A DNA stretch of 59,581 nt from Salibaculum sp031581025. Lineage in GTDB: Bacteria > Pseudomonadota > Alphaproteobacteria > Rhodobacterales > Rhodobacteraceae. Numbering within the stretch: position 1 is the stretch's first letter; the number at the start of each line of letters is the position of its first letter. The position numbers were made by a program, and so were the translations under genes. Under the pieces are notes generated by a model, which saw nothing but the letters and a program-made list of their open reading frames with translations, had not been told where the DNA came from and did no database searches. This document shows, piece after piece, positions 15,404-23,909 of this stretch. The DNA lies in the NCBI RefSeq assembly GCF_031581025.1, contig NZ_JAVLCA010000013.1. The stretch is one strand, 5' to 3'.

Positions 15404-16579
15404 TCACGCGCCTTCAAGGGCCGCGACGCCGGGCAGGGTCTTGCCCTCCATCCATTCCAGGAACGCGCCCCCGGCGGTGGAGATATAGCTGAACCCCTCC
15501 GCCGCCCCGGCCTTGTTCAGTGCGGCAACGGTATCGCCGCCGCCGGCGACCGAGACCAGCTTGCCCGCCTGCGACAGCTCGGCGGCGCGGGCGGCGGCGG
15601 CATTGGTTGCGGCATCGAAGGGCGCGATCTCGAAGGCGCCCAGCGGGCCGTTCCAGACCAGCGTTTTCGCCCCCTCCAGCGCGGCGATGACGGCCTTTAC
15701 GGCCTCGGGCCCGGCATCCAGGATCATGGCATCCGCCGGGCAGGCCGCGGCAGGCACGACCTCATGCGGGGCACCGGCCTTGAAGTCCCGCGCGACCACC
15801 ACGTCGGACGGCAGCAGGATGGTGCAGCCGCCGGCCTCGGCCCGGGTCATGATCTCGCGCGCGGTCTCGGCCAGGTCGTGTTCACAGAGCGATTTGCCCA
15901 CGTCCAGGCCCTTGGCCGCAAGAAAGGTATTGGCCATGCCGCCCCCGATCACCAGCGTGTCCACCCGCCCGATCAGGTTGCCCAGCAGGTCGAGCTTGGT
16001 CGAGACCTTGGCCCCGCCCACCACGGCCACAACCGGCCGGTCAGGGTGGCCAAGCGCCTTTTCCAGCGCGCTCAGCTCGGCCTCCATCAGGCGGCCCGCG
16101 CAGCTGGGCAGGTGGTGCGCGACGCCCTCGGTGCTGGCATGCGCGCGGTGTGCCGCCGAGAAGGCATCGTTGCAATAGACATCGCCCAGACCGGCGAGAA
16201 ACCGCGCCATTTCCGGGGCATTGTCCGTCTCTTGCGGGGTGAAGCGGGTGTTTTCCAGCAGGATCACCCCTTCGATTGCGTCGATCGTGGTGCGGTCGGG
16301 GCGTTCGAGGAAGGTCACGTCGCGGCCCAGCACATCCTGCAGGGCGGGCTGGACCAGCCGCAGCGACATCGCCGGGTCGGGCTGGCCCTTGGGCCGTCCG
16401 AAATGCGCCATCAGCACGGGCTGGCCGCCCCGGGCGAGGATATCGTCAACGGTGGGCTTGATGCGTTCGATCCGGGTGGCGTCCGTCACCCGCCCCTCCT
16501 CGACGGGCACGTTGATGTCCACCCGGGTCAGCACGGTCTTGCCGTCCAGCTCCATGTCGTCGAGGGTCTTCCAGCGCAT
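15404..16579 (-). CDS. pgk: Phosphoglycerate kinase
   Basis: This 391-residue enzyme has the family signatures 'TVLTRVDINVPVEEGRV', 'LMAHFGRPKG', 'LLENTRFTPQETDN', 'VVGGAKVSTKLDLLGNLIG', 'DAGPEAVKAV' and the nucleotide-binding 'SVAGGGDTVAALNKAG'. It interconverts 1,3-bisphosphoglycerate and 3-phosphoglycerate with ADP/ATP. The length is normal and all Gly-rich loops are present. It is followed 80 bases later by fda. The 5' end faces the first cyclophilin gene across a 130-base gap that must contain divergent promoters. Confidence 0.96.
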   Translation of the reverse strand: MRWKTLDDMELDGKTVLTRVDINVPVEEGRVTDATRIERIKPTVDDILARGGQPVLMAHFGRPKGQPDPAMSLRLVQPALQDVLGRDVTFLERPDRTTIDAIEGVILLENTRFTPQETDNAPEMARFLAGLGDVYCNDAFSAAHRAHASTEGVAHHLPSCAGRLMEAELSALEKALGHPDRPVVAVVGGAKVSTKLDLLGNLIGRVDTLVIGGGMANTFLAAKGLDVGKSLCEHDLAETAREIMTRAEAGGCTILLPSDVVVARDFKAGAPHEVVPAAACPADAMILDAGPEAVKAVIAALEGAKTLVWNGPLGAFEIAPFDAATNAAAARAAELSQAGKLVSVAGGGDTVAALNKAGAAEGFSYISTAGGAFLEWMEGKTLPGVAALEGA

Positions 16580-16709
16580 TCCGTCCCTTTCCCGATTGTC
16601 CTGTGTTGGTCCAGTGTCTGTGCTTTTCCTCCCCGCAGGTCAAGCGCGCGCTTGGCAAGGACCGGGGGGCGGCATAGGTTGCGCCCGACAGACAGCCAAG
16701 GAGACCGGC

Positions 16710-17216
16710 ATGGCCGATATCAAGGACCCCGAAAACACCATCCTCATCGCGCTGGAGGGCGGCACAGTCACCGTCGAGCTTCTGCCCGATGTGGCCCCGA
16801 AACACTGCGACCGCATGAAAGAGCTGGCCCGGGCGGGCGCCTATGACGGGGTGATCTTCCACCGGGTTATCGACGGCTTCATGGCCCAGACCGGCGATGT
16901 GCAGTTCGGCAACACGACCGAGGGTTTCAACCCGTCGCGCGCGGGCACCGGCGGGTCGGACAAGCCCGACCTGCCGGCGGAGTTCTCCAAGCTGCCGCAC
17001 GACCGGGGCACCATCGGCGCGGCGCGCGCGGCCAATCCCAATTCGGCCAATTCGCAGTTCTTCATCAGCTTCAAGGACAACCACTTCCTCAACGGTCAAT
17101 ACACCGTCTATGGCCGGGTGATCGAGGGGATGGACCTGGTCGATGCCATCACCCGGGGCGAGCCGCCCCAGGACCCCGACAGGATGATCAGCGTGAAGGT
17201 GGCCGCCGATGCGTAA
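16710..17216 (+). CDS. ppiB: Peptidyl-prolyl cis-trans isomerase, cyclophilin type (cytoplasmic)
   Basis: This 168-residue cyclophilin begins MADIKDPENTILIALEGGTV. The active-site signature is 'YDGVIFHRVIDGFMAQTGD', with the catalytic Arg in FHRV, followed by 'NSQFFISFKDNHFLNGQYTV' and 'GRVIEGMDLVDAI'. There is no signal peptide, so it acts in the cytoplasm. The ribosome-binding site (caaggaga) is well placed for ATG 16710. The 3' end overlaps the second cyclophilin by 8 bases, which implies coupled translation of a cytoplasmic and a secreted isomerase. Confidence 0.94.
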   Translation: MADIKDPENTILIALEGGTVTVELLPDVAPKHCDRMKELARAGAYDGVIFHRVIDGFMAQTGDVQFGNTTEGFNPSRAGTGGSDKPDLPAEFSKLPHDRGTIGAARAANPNSANSQFFISFKDNHFLNGQYTVYGRVIEGMDLVDAITRGEPPQDPDRMISVKVAADA

Positions 17217-17766
17217 GCTTGCCCTGATCCTCGCCCTGATGGGCAGCCCCGCCGCCGCCACGGGCCTGGAAATCAACGTCGCGGGCCAGGCTGACGGCAC
17301 CATCGCCATCGACCTGTTCGAGGACACCGCCCCGGCCCATGCCCAGCGGATCACCACGCTGGCCGGGCAGGGCGCCTATGACGGTGTCGTCTTTCACCGC
17401 GTGATCGACGGCTTCATGGCCCAGACCGGCGACGTGCAATTCGGCGACCGCACGGCCGAGGATTTCGACATGCGCCGGGCCGGGACGGGCGGCTCGGACC
17501 TGGGCAATCTCGCGGCCGAGTTCTCGGAGGCGTTGACCTTTGATCGTGGCATGGTCGGCATGGCCCGCTCTGCCGATCCCGACAGTGCCGACAGCCAGTT
17601 CTTCATCATGTTCGCCCCGGCCCCGCATCTGGACGGGCAATACACCATCGTCGGCGAGGTGACATCGGGCATGGATGTCGTGGACGCCATCAAGCGCGGC
17701 GAGGGCGGCAATGGCGCCGTGATCGGCGAACCCGACTGGATGGCCGAGGTCCGCGTCACCGACTGA
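17209..17766 (+). CDS. Peptidyl-prolyl cis-trans isomerase, cyclophilin type (exported)
   Basis: This 185-residue cyclophilin has an N-terminal signal peptide (MRKLALILALMGSPAAATG, cleavage likely after Ala-Ala near residue 17), so it should fold periplasmic proteins. The active-site region is 'YDGVVFHRVIDGFMAQTGD', with 'DSQFFIMFAPAPHLDGQYTI' after it. It is a paralogue of the gene just upstream and overlaps it by 8 bases. The similarity suggests tandem duplication followed by gain of an export signal. It ends 78 bases before the next exported protein. Confidence 0.92.
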   Translation: MRKLALILALMGSPAAATGLEINVAGQADGTIAIDLFEDTAPAHAQRITTLAGQGAYDGVVFHRVIDGFMAQTGDVQFGDRTAEDFDMRRAGTGGSDLGNLAAEFSEALTFDRGMVGMARSADPDSADSQFFIMFAPAPHLDGQYTIVGEVTSGMDVVDAIKRGEGGNGAVIGEPDWMAEVRVTD

Positions 17767-17844
17767 CGCGCGGTCACGTTCCGGTCAGGGGGGCTGGGCC
17801 GCGCGGCCCGGCCCGGGCAGGATGGGCGCAGGAGGACCTGCCCC

Positions 17845-18810
17845 ATGCGCCCTATCATGCTTGCCCTGACCCTGACCCTTTTCGCCGGTGCCGCTTTTGC
17901 CAATCCCGATGCCTGGGCGCGGGAATGGCCCGATACGGATTTCCAGACCACGACCATCGACGACTGGTCCGAGATCATCTCGGGCGGGCCGCCCCGGGAC
18001 GGCATCCCGGCGCTGAGCGATCCCGAGTTCCGGCCCGCGTCCGAGGAAGACCGCATCGACGGGCGCGAGCCGGTCATCACCGTCGAGATCGCGGGCGCGA
18101 CCCCGCGCGCCTACCCGATCCGCTATCTGACCTGGCACGAGATCGTCAACGACGTGGTCGGTGGTGTGCCGATCGCCGTCACCTTCTGCCCGCTGTGCAA
18201 TTCCGGCATCACCTTCGACCGGCGTGTCGAGGGGCGGGTTCTGGACTTCGGCGTCTCGGGCAAGCTGCGCCACTCGGACATGATCATGTACGACCGCCAA
18301 ACCGAAAGCTGGTGGCAACAGGCCATCGGCGCGGCCGTGGTGGGCGAGCTGACCGGCACCGAGCTGGAGCGCCTGCCCACCTGGATGGAAAGCTGGGACG
18401 CCTTCACCGCCCGCAACCCCGAGGGCCTCGTCATGCAAGAGCCGGCCCATCCGCGCGACTACGGCCGCAACCCTTACGTCAAATACGACAGTGCCCAGCG
18501 GCCATTTCTGTATCGTGGGGAAAATCCGCCACATGATATTCCGCCGCTGGCCCGCGTCGTCGCGATAGACGATCAGGCCTGGCCGCTGACGCGCCTGGCC
18601 AAGGAGGGCCGGATCGCGGAGGCGGGCTATGTGCTGTCCTGGTCGGCGGGGCAGGCCTCGGCGCTGGACACCGCCCGGATCGCAGACGCGCGCGACGTGG
18701 GCACCGTGCGGGTGCGCGACGCGCAGGGCAATGACGTGGCCCATGACGTGATGTTCGCCTTCGCCTTCCACGCCTTCTGGCCCGAGGGCGACTGGATGCT
18801 GGCCGAGTGA
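17845..18810 (+). CDS. DUF3179 domain exported protein
   Basis: This 321-residue protein has a clear signal peptide (MRPIMLALTLTLFAGAAFAN). The DUF3179 hallmarks are 'RAYPIRYLTWHEIVNDVVGG' and 'VTFCPLCNSGITFDRRVEGR', with a CPLC cysteine pair near residue 115, and 'GVSGKLRHSDMIMYDRQTES'. The family has no established function. The Cys pair and conserved His could bind metal or do redox chemistry in the periplasm, which is only an inference. The Shine-Dalgarno sequence (caggagga) supports ATG 17845. It is convergent with selO, with 18 bases between the stops. Confidence 0.88.
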   Translation: MRPIMLALTLTLFAGAAFANPDAWAREWPDTDFQTTTIDDWSEIISGGPPRDGIPALSDPEFRPASEEDRIDGREPVITVEIAGATPRAYPIRYLTWHEIVNDVVGGVPIAVTFCPLCNSGITFDRRVEGRVLDFGVSGKLRHSDMIMYDRQTESWWQQAIGAAVVGELTGTELERLPTWMESWDAFTARNPEGLVMQEPAHPRDYGRNPYVKYDSAQRPFLYRGENPPHDIPPLARVVAIDDQAWPLTRLAKEGRIAEAGYVLSWSAGQASALDTARIADARDVGTVRVRDAQGNDVAHDVMFAFAFHAFWPEGDWMLAE

Positions 18811-18828
18811 CGGCCCGCCGGCGGGCGC

Positions 18829-20208
18829 TCAGGTGCCGCAGAATGTCCGCGTGACTCGTTCATCCGGCGCGGGCGGTGCGCTGAATTCGGCCCCGGCCTC
18901 GGAAAAGGGGTTGGTCACAACCGCCAGCATCTCGTCGAAGGGGGCGAAATCGCCGGCCACCGCCGCGGCGATCACCGCTTCGATGCGGTGCAGGCGCGGG
19001 ATGACCCTCGGGTTGGATCGCGCCATCAGGTCGAGGTCCGGCCCGCGCGCTTGCCAGTCCCGGGCCCAATCCTCCATCCCCGCGGGCACCTTTGGCAGGG
19101 CCGCGAATGTATTGGTGAAATCCAGGCCCTGCCGGGCGAGGTGCGTCATGAAGGCCTCGATCAGCGGGCGGTCGTCCGGCGTGGCCTCGGCCAGTCCGAA
19201 CTTGGCCCCGAAATGGCGCAGCCAGGCCGCCTCGTAGAGCGCCGGAAAGGCCTTGATCGCCTCGGTCAGGTCTTCGACCGCCCTGTCCTCGTCGCCCATG
19301 ATCGGCACCAGTGCGCTGGCGAACTGCGCGATGTTCCAATGGGCGATGGGCGGCTGGTTGGAATAGGCATAGCGCCCCTGTCGGTCGATCGAGGACAGCA
19401 CCGTGTCGGGGTGATAGGCATCCATGAAGGCGCAGGGGCCATAGTCGATCGTCTCGCCCGACAGCGCCATGTTGTCGGTGTTCATCACCCCGTGGATAAA
19501 GCCGATGGACATCCAGCGCGCCACGAGATCGGCCTGCACCTCCATCAACCCCTGGAGCAGGCCCATGGGGCCCTCGGCCTGCGGAAAATGCCGGGCGAGG
19601 GTGTAATCGGTCAGCCGTTGCAGCGCGTCGCGGTCGGCCCGGGCGGCAAAGACCTGAAAGGTGCCCACGCGGATATGGCTGGCGGCCACGCGGGTCAGGA
19701 TGGCGCCGGGCATCGGCCCATCCTCGCGCAGCACCTGTTCGCCCGTGGTCACCGCCGCCAGCGCCCGCGTGGTGGGCACGCCGAGCGCCGCCATGGCCTC
19801 GGACATCAGGTATTCGCGGATCACCGGGCCGACCCAGGCGCGCCCGTCGCCCATGCGCGAATAGGGGGTCGGCCCCGAGCCCTTGAGCTGGATGTCGACG
19901 CGGCCCGCCTCTGTCGCCACCTCGCCCAGCAGCAGTGCCCGGCCATCGCCCAGCTGCGGCGAGAAGCCACCGAACTGGTGGCCCGCGTAGACCTGGGCCA
20001 GCGGCGCGGCGCCCGGCGGCGTCGCGTTGCCGGAAAAGACCTGCGCCAGTGCGCTGTGGTCCGCGCCGTCGGCAATGCCCAGCGATTGGGCCAGCGGTGC
20101 GTTGAAGGCGAACAGCGCGGGCGCGCGCACGGGCGTTGCCCCCTGCCGGGTGTAGAACCGCTCGGGCAGGGTGGCATAGGTGTTGTCGAAGGGAATCTGC
20201 ACGCCCAT
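18829..20208 (-). CDS. selO: Protein adenylyltransferase SelO (YdiU family)
   Basis: This 459-residue pseudokinase-fold enzyme transfers AMP from ATP to protein Ser/Thr/Tyr residues. Features seen: 'YAGHQFGGFSPQLGDGRALL' near residue 73, 'DIQLKGSGPTPYSRMGDGRA' and 'GVMNTDNMALSGETIDYGPC' with the metal-binding Asn/Asp. The C-terminus is 'TRTFCGT', where the Cys takes the place of the selenocysteine of animal SelO. The length is normal for bacterial members. ATG 20208 is the usual start ('MGVQIPFDNTYATLPERFY'). It is divergent from the CBS gene across 114 bases. Confidence 0.94.
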   Translation of the reverse strand: MGVQIPFDNTYATLPERFYTRQGATPVRAPALFAFNAPLAQSLGIADGADHSALAQVFSGNATPPGAAPLAQVYAGHQFGGFSPQLGDGRALLLGEVATEAGRVDIQLKGSGPTPYSRMGDGRAWVGPVIREYLMSEAMAALGVPTTRALAAVTTGEQVLREDGPMPGAILTRVAASHIRVGTFQVFAARADRDALQRLTDYTLARHFPQAEGPMGLLQGLMEVQADLVARWMSIGFIHGVMNTDNMALSGETIDYGPCAFMDAYHPDTVLSSIDRQGRYAYSNQPPIAHWNIAQFASALVPIMGDEDRAVEDLTEAIKAFPALYEAAWLRHFGAKFGLAEATPDDRPLIEAFMTHLARQGLDFTNTFAALPKVPAGMEDWARDWQARGPDLDLMARSNPRVIPRLHRIEAVIAAAVAGDFAPFDEMLAVVTNPFSEAGAEFSAPPAPDERVTRTFCGT

Positions 20209-20322
20209 GCCCCCGAGATAGGATCATGACACGCCGGGGAAAAGCCCCCACAGGCCGATTGCTTGCCTTCTGACGGACCCGTCTTAGGTCAAACTGCGAC
20301 GTGATGTAACAGGAGTGCCGCA

Positions 20323-20862
20323 ATGACTGCATCGAGCCGAACCCGGATGGCGCTGCGCGACCGCCCCGAATACGCCAGCAAGCCCAAGCCGCTGACCTTT
20401 CCGGCCGACACCAAGGTAAGCGATGCCGTGGCCGAGATGGCGCACCGGAGCTACGGTTCGGTCGTGGTGGTGGACGCCGACAACAAGGTCACGGGCATCG
20501 TGACCGAACGCGATATCATGAAGAAGATCGTGAACGGGGGGCTGGACCCGGCCAAGACACCGCTATCCGAGATCATGACATCCGAGCCGCGCGTGGCCCG
20601 CGACACCGACGACGTCGTCGACTGGCTGCGGATCATGTCCAACGAACGGTTCCGCCGCCTGCCGGTGGTGGACGAGGACGGGCGGATCAAGGCCATCTTC
20701 ACCCAGGGCGATTTCGTCAGCTACACATGGCCGGATCTGGTCTATCAGGCTCGACAGATGGCCAAGGCCAGCGTGCTCAAGAACTGGCACATCTGGCTGA
20801 TCGGCGGCGGCATCGCGCTCTATTCCATCATCATGGTGCTTGTGGTGGCCACGGCCACCTGA
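20323..20862 (+). CDS. CBS-domain protein with C-terminal membrane segment
   Basis: This 179-residue protein has two CBS motifs: residues about 25-80 ('VSDAVAEMAHRSYGSVVVVD', 'GIVTERDIMKKIVNGG') and about 85-140 ('PLSEIMTSEPRVARDTDDVV', 'RFRRLPVVDEDGRIKAIFTQ'). The last 25 residues form one transmembrane helix ('IWLIGGGIALYSIIMVLVVA'). CBS pairs bind adenosine nucleotides and act as sensors; here the sensor is tethered to the membrane by its tail. The partner is unknown. A ribosome-binding site (caggagt) precedes ATG 20323. Confidence 0.85.
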   Translation: MTASSRTRMALRDRPEYASKPKPLTFPADTKVSDAVAEMAHRSYGSVVVVDADNKVTGIVTERDIMKKIVNGGLDPAKTPLSEIMTSEPRVARDTDDVVDWLRIMSNERFRRLPVVDEDGRIKAIFTQGDFVSYTWPDLVYQARQMAKASVLKNWHIWLIGGGIALYSIIMVLVVATAT

Positions 20863-20883
20863 GCGGGGCCTGCCCGGCCCGGC

Positions 20884-21330
20884 TCACAAGGAGCGCGTCA
20901 TTCGGGCATGGCCCTCACGCGGGGTGAAGCCGGCGCGGACAAAGAACCGGTGCCCCGCTTCGTCCCCGGGCAGGACCTCCAGTTGCAGCCGGGTCACGCC
21001 CGCGCCGCGCAGCGCGCCCGAGAGATCGGTGAGCGCCTGGCTTGCCAGACCGCGGCCGCGCACGGCGGGGCGGACGTACAGCGTATCGAGACAGGCGTCG
21101 ATGCCGCCGGTCTCGATGGACCAGCCGAAACTGACCACGGCACAGCCCACCGGCGCCCGGCGCGGGCCGAGCAACCAGACCGCCCCCAGGGGCGTGCCCT
21201 CCAGCAGGGGCCGCACCGCGCGGGCACGGTGGGCGTCGTCAAGCTCCAGCCCGCATTCGCCGTGAAAGGCCGCGACAAGCGGCATCAGCCTGGCCGCGTC
21301 CTCGGGGCCGCAAAGATGAAGCTGGGTCAC
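20884..21330 (-). CDS. GNAT family N-acetyltransferase
   Basis: This 148-residue protein begins MTQLHLCGPEDAARLMPLVA. The acetyl-CoA-binding motif A is 'VRPAVRGRGLASQALTDL' (about residues 88-105), of the R/Q-x-x-G-x-G/A type, and the C-terminal motif is 'HRFFVRAGFTPRE'. It should acetylate an amine substrate that cannot be told from the sequence. It is on the same strand as and downstream of the nucleoside hydrolase gene, separated by 82 bases that contain two strong palindromes. Confidence 0.85.
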   Translation of the reverse strand: MTQLHLCGPEDAARLMPLVAAFHGECGLELDDAHRARAVRPLLEGTPLGAVWLLGPRRAPVGCAVVSFGWSIETGGIDACLDTLYVRPAVRGRGLASQALTDLSGALRGAGVTRLQLEVLPGDEAGHRFFVRAGFTPREGHARMTRSL

Positions 21331-21360
21331 GCCGATCCTCCGGTCGGGCCGGGCGGGGGC

Positions 21361-21403
21361 CCGCTGCGTGGGCGCAGCGGGGCGCGATCCGTCGACGGAT
21401 CGC
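21361..21403. repeat. Two palindromes at the 3' end of the nucleoside hydrolase gene
   Basis: A hairpin with arms ccgctgcg (21361-21368) and cgcagcgg (21373-21380) is followed by a perfect 20-bp palindrome at 21384-21403 with core ccgtcgacgg. The GTCGAC core matches two palindromes of the 14294-14427 array. It may act as a terminator or mRNA-stabilising element after the hydrolase stop. Confidence 0.7.
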
Positions 21404-21412
21404 CCGCGCCGC

Positions 21413-22357
21413 TCACAGCGTCGCGATCCGGTCGGTCAGCAGCGCGAAGAACCGGTCGGCTTCCACGTCGCCGATGAAATGCGCGTTGGGCGCACGGTCC
21501 GTCACGCGCCACCAGTCGGCCACGGTCATGCCGCGGGTCAGGGGGCTTCGGGTTTCGATCTCGACGTTGATGCGGCGCCCCGAGAACATGCCCGGGTCCA
21601 GCAGCCAGGCAATGGTGCAGGGGTCGTGCAGCGGCGCGCCCTCTTGCCCGTATTTCTCCTTGTCGAAACGTTCGAAGAAGTCCGTCCAGGCGGCGACGGC
21701 ATCGCCCACCGGCGTGCCCATCTCGCGAAACCCCGCGATATGGGCGGGCGTGGTCAGCGCCTTGTGGGTCACGTCCAGCGGCATGACGACCAGCGGCACG
21801 CCCGATGCGAAGACGATCGCGGCCGCCTCGGGGTCCACGTAGATGTTGAATTCGGCGGCCGGGGTGATGTTGCCCACCTCGAAATAGGCCCCGCCCATGA
21901 GCACGATCTCCTGCACCCGCTCGACGATATCGGGCGCGCGCCGAAAGGCCGTGGCGATATTGGTCAGCGGCCCGATGGGGCAGAGCGTGACCGTGCCCGG
22001 CGGTTCCCTGCGCAGGGTCTCGATCAGGAAATCCACCGCGTGGGCCTCCTGCAGGGGCGTGACGGGATCGGGCAGGTCGGGGCCGTCGAGGCCCGTCTTG
22101 CCGTGGACATGTTCGGCGGTGACAAGGGAATGGGCCAAGGGCCGGTCGCAGCCCGCGAAGACCGGCACATCGGGCCGCCCGGCCAGGTCGCAGACCTTGC
22201 GTGCATTGGTCTGGGTCAGGTCCAGCGGGACATTGCCGGCCACCGCCGTCAGTCCCAGAAGCTCCAGCTCGGGGGAGGCGAGGGCCAGCAGGATGGCCAC
22301 GGCATCGTCCTGGCCGGGGTCGGTGTCGATGATGATCTTGCGTGGGGCTTGCGTCAT
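21413..22357 (-). CDS. Nucleoside hydrolase (IU-nucleoside hydrolase family)
   Basis: This 314-residue protein begins MTQAPRKIIIDTDPGQDDAV. The N-terminal Asp cluster 'IIDTDPGQDDAVAILLAL' is the calcium- and ribose-binding signature of the family. 'GPLTNIATAFRRAPDIVERV' and 'VLMGGAYFEVGNITPAAEFN' supply the other conserved positions, and 'HDPCTIAWLLDP' carries the late His/Asp. It should hydrolyse ribonucleosides to base plus ribose for salvage; the base preference cannot be read. The length is normal. It is separated by 42 bases from the small gene of the Rieske pair, possibly in the same transcript. Confidence 0.93.
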   Translation of the reverse strand: MTQAPRKIIIDTDPGQDDAVAILLALASPELELLGLTAVAGNVPLDLTQTNARKVCDLAGRPDVPVFAGCDRPLAHSLVTAEHVHGKTGLDGPDLPDPVTPLQEAHAVDFLIETLRREPPGTVTLCPIGPLTNIATAFRRAPDIVERVQEIVLMGGAYFEVGNITPAAEFNIYVDPEAAAIVFASGVPLVVMPLDVTHKALTTPAHIAGFREMGTPVGDAVAAWTDFFERFDKEKYGQEGAPLHDPCTIAWLLDPGMFSGRRINVEIETRSPLTRGMTVADWWRVTDRAPNAHFIGDVEADRFFALLTDRIATL

Positions 22358-22399
22358 GCGGCCCTTGTCGCCCCGGTGCCGCCGCAGCGCAAGGGCCGA

Positions 22400-22609
22400 T
22401 CAGGCCCGCCCCAGCCGGTACAGCCGGTCATGGAGGGCATCGGCGGCCGAGTGGCCCACGTCCAGCGCGAAGACCCAGGCATGGGTCAGGTAGAAACAGG
22501 CCGCGCCCAGGTCGTTGGCGCCGTTTGCCGCCTCTTCATAGAGCGCGACAAGGGCTGTGCGGTCGTCGCGGGCATGGGCGTCGAGCAGGCGGCGGGCGAG
22601 ATCAGCCAT
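22400..22609 (-). CDS. Small helical protein coupled to the Rieske oxygenase
   Basis: This 69-residue protein, MADLARRLLDAHARDDRTAL onward, overlaps the 3' end of the Rieske oxygenase gene by 8 bases. It is all-helical in character, with 'ALVALYEEAANGANDLGAAC' and 'YLTHAWVFALDVGHSAADAL', resembling a single TPR-like helix pair. I do not recognise a family. The tight overlap suggests co-translation with the oxygenase, perhaps as a small accessory. Codon use is that of a genuine gene of this genome. Confidence 0.65.
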   Translation of the reverse strand: MADLARRLLDAHARDDRTALVALYEEAANGANDLGAACFYLTHAWVFALDVGHSAADALHDRLYRLGRA

Positions 22610-23747
22610 GGGCCTGCATCCGGGTCGCGACCCAATCGTGGAAACAGTGCGTGGGGCTGTCCATGGCCGGGCTGAAGCGGCCGCCGTCGAAGCCCGGTGC
22701 GTTGCGGCCCCGCTGCATGCCCTCGCAAACGCCGATGTCCTCTTCGAAGACCGTCTTCCAGAGCGTGGCGTTCTTGGCGCGCATCCCCTCGTCTGTCCTG
22801 GGGGTGGCATAGAAGAGGTGGACATGCTCGCGCGTGCGGTCGTGGGCCATCGGATCCAGCAGGATCGCGAAGGCATGATCGCGCTGCACGCCCAGCAGAA
22901 CATTGGGATAGAGGGCCACGTATTCGCCGCCCTCGTCCCACTTGTCCGACAGGCCCTCGAAATCGGGAAAGACCTCCTCGTTGACGCCGCGCAACTGGCG
23001 ATAGACCAGCGTGCCTTGGCCGGAGTAGTGCCCCGGGGCCTCGATGTTGTAATGGTCTTCGAGCCGGGAATAGCTGTTCAGGCCCGGGTGGACCCAGGGC
23101 AGGTGATAGCTCTCGCAGTAGTTCTCGACCGCGAGCTTCCAGTTGGTCTGCACCTCCAGCACGAAGGTGCTGTCGGCCCCGCCGTGATAGAGCGGCTTGT
23201 CGTGCTCGACCCAGCGGGCGATCAGGTCGGCGTGGACCTCCTCGAAGGGCGGGGCGCTGCCGTCGACGTTGATGAAGACCACCTCGCGCCAGATGTGGCT
23301 GGGCACCTCGATCAGGCCCAGCGAATCCTTGTCGATGGCCGCGTGCGTGTTGTGGCCCGGCCCGCCCACATGGGGGGTCGAGACCAACCGCCCGGCGGTG
23401 GAATAGCACCAGGAATGATAGGGGCAGCGGATCGCGCCCTCGATCTTGCGCGGCTCGGGCACCAGGATCATGCCGCGGTGACGGCAGATGTTCTGGAACA
23501 CCCGCACGTCGCCCTGCTTGTCGCGGATCAGCAGCAGCGGCATGCCCAGAAACTCCATTGGCACCGCGTCACCCGGTTCGGGCACATCGGCGGTCACGGC
23601 GAGCCCGGCCCAGGTGGCCATGAGCAGGGCCTCGGCCTCGGTCCGGAACATCCCGGGGTCGGTGTAATGGGCGTTGGGCAGACCATTGGCGCTGGCGACC
23701 GGGCGGCGCACCGCCGCCAGCGCGTCGAGCTCGGTATCCTTGGGCAT
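22602..23747 (-). CDS. Rieske non-heme iron oxygenase, alpha subunit
   Basis: This is an aromatic-ring-hydroxylating-type oxygenase of about 381 residues. The Rieske [2Fe-2S] motif is C-x-H-x17-C-x2-H: 'CRHRGMILVPEPRK' ... 'CPYHSWCY' (about residues 85-110). The mononuclear iron ligands lie in 'NWKLAVENYCESYHLPWVHP'. This ESYHLPWVHP pattern is closer to the glycine betaine/choline monooxygenase group than to benzoate-type enzymes. The reductase partner is not nearby. The start is Met at 23747 (MPKDTELD); Met 23756 is the alternative. A link with sarcosine oxidase 5 kb away through betaine demethylation is possible but speculative. Confidence 0.85.
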   Translation of the reverse strand: MPKDTELDALAAVRRPVASANGLPNAHYTDPGMFRTEAEALLMATWAGLAVTADVPEPGDAVPMEFLGMPLLLIRDKQGDVRVFQNICRHRGMILVPEPRKIEGAIRCPYHSWCYSTAGRLVSTPHVGGPGHNTHAAIDKDSLGLIEVPSHIWREVVFINVDGSAPPFEEVHADLIARWVEHDKPLYHGGADSTFVLEVQTNWKLAVENYCESYHLPWVHPGLNSYSRLEDHYNIEAPGHYSGQGTLVYRQLRGVNEEVFPDFEGLSDKWDEGGEYVALYPNVLLGVQRDHAFAILLDPMAHDRTREHVHLFYATPRTDEGMRAKNATLWKTVFEEDIGVCEGMQRGRNAPGFDGGRFSPAMDSPTHCFHDWVATRMQAHG

Positions 23748-23909
23748 CGGGCGCACTCCTGTCGTCTGGGTGCGTCATCCTACCGCGCCGCCGGGGCGCG
23801 TGCCGCCATCGCAGCGACATACGGTTTTCTCACCGCGACATGGGCGACGGATTTCCGCCGGACAGGGGGTGGCCGGAGCCTGTTGCGCGCCGCGGGCCAA
23901 CGCGGGCCG

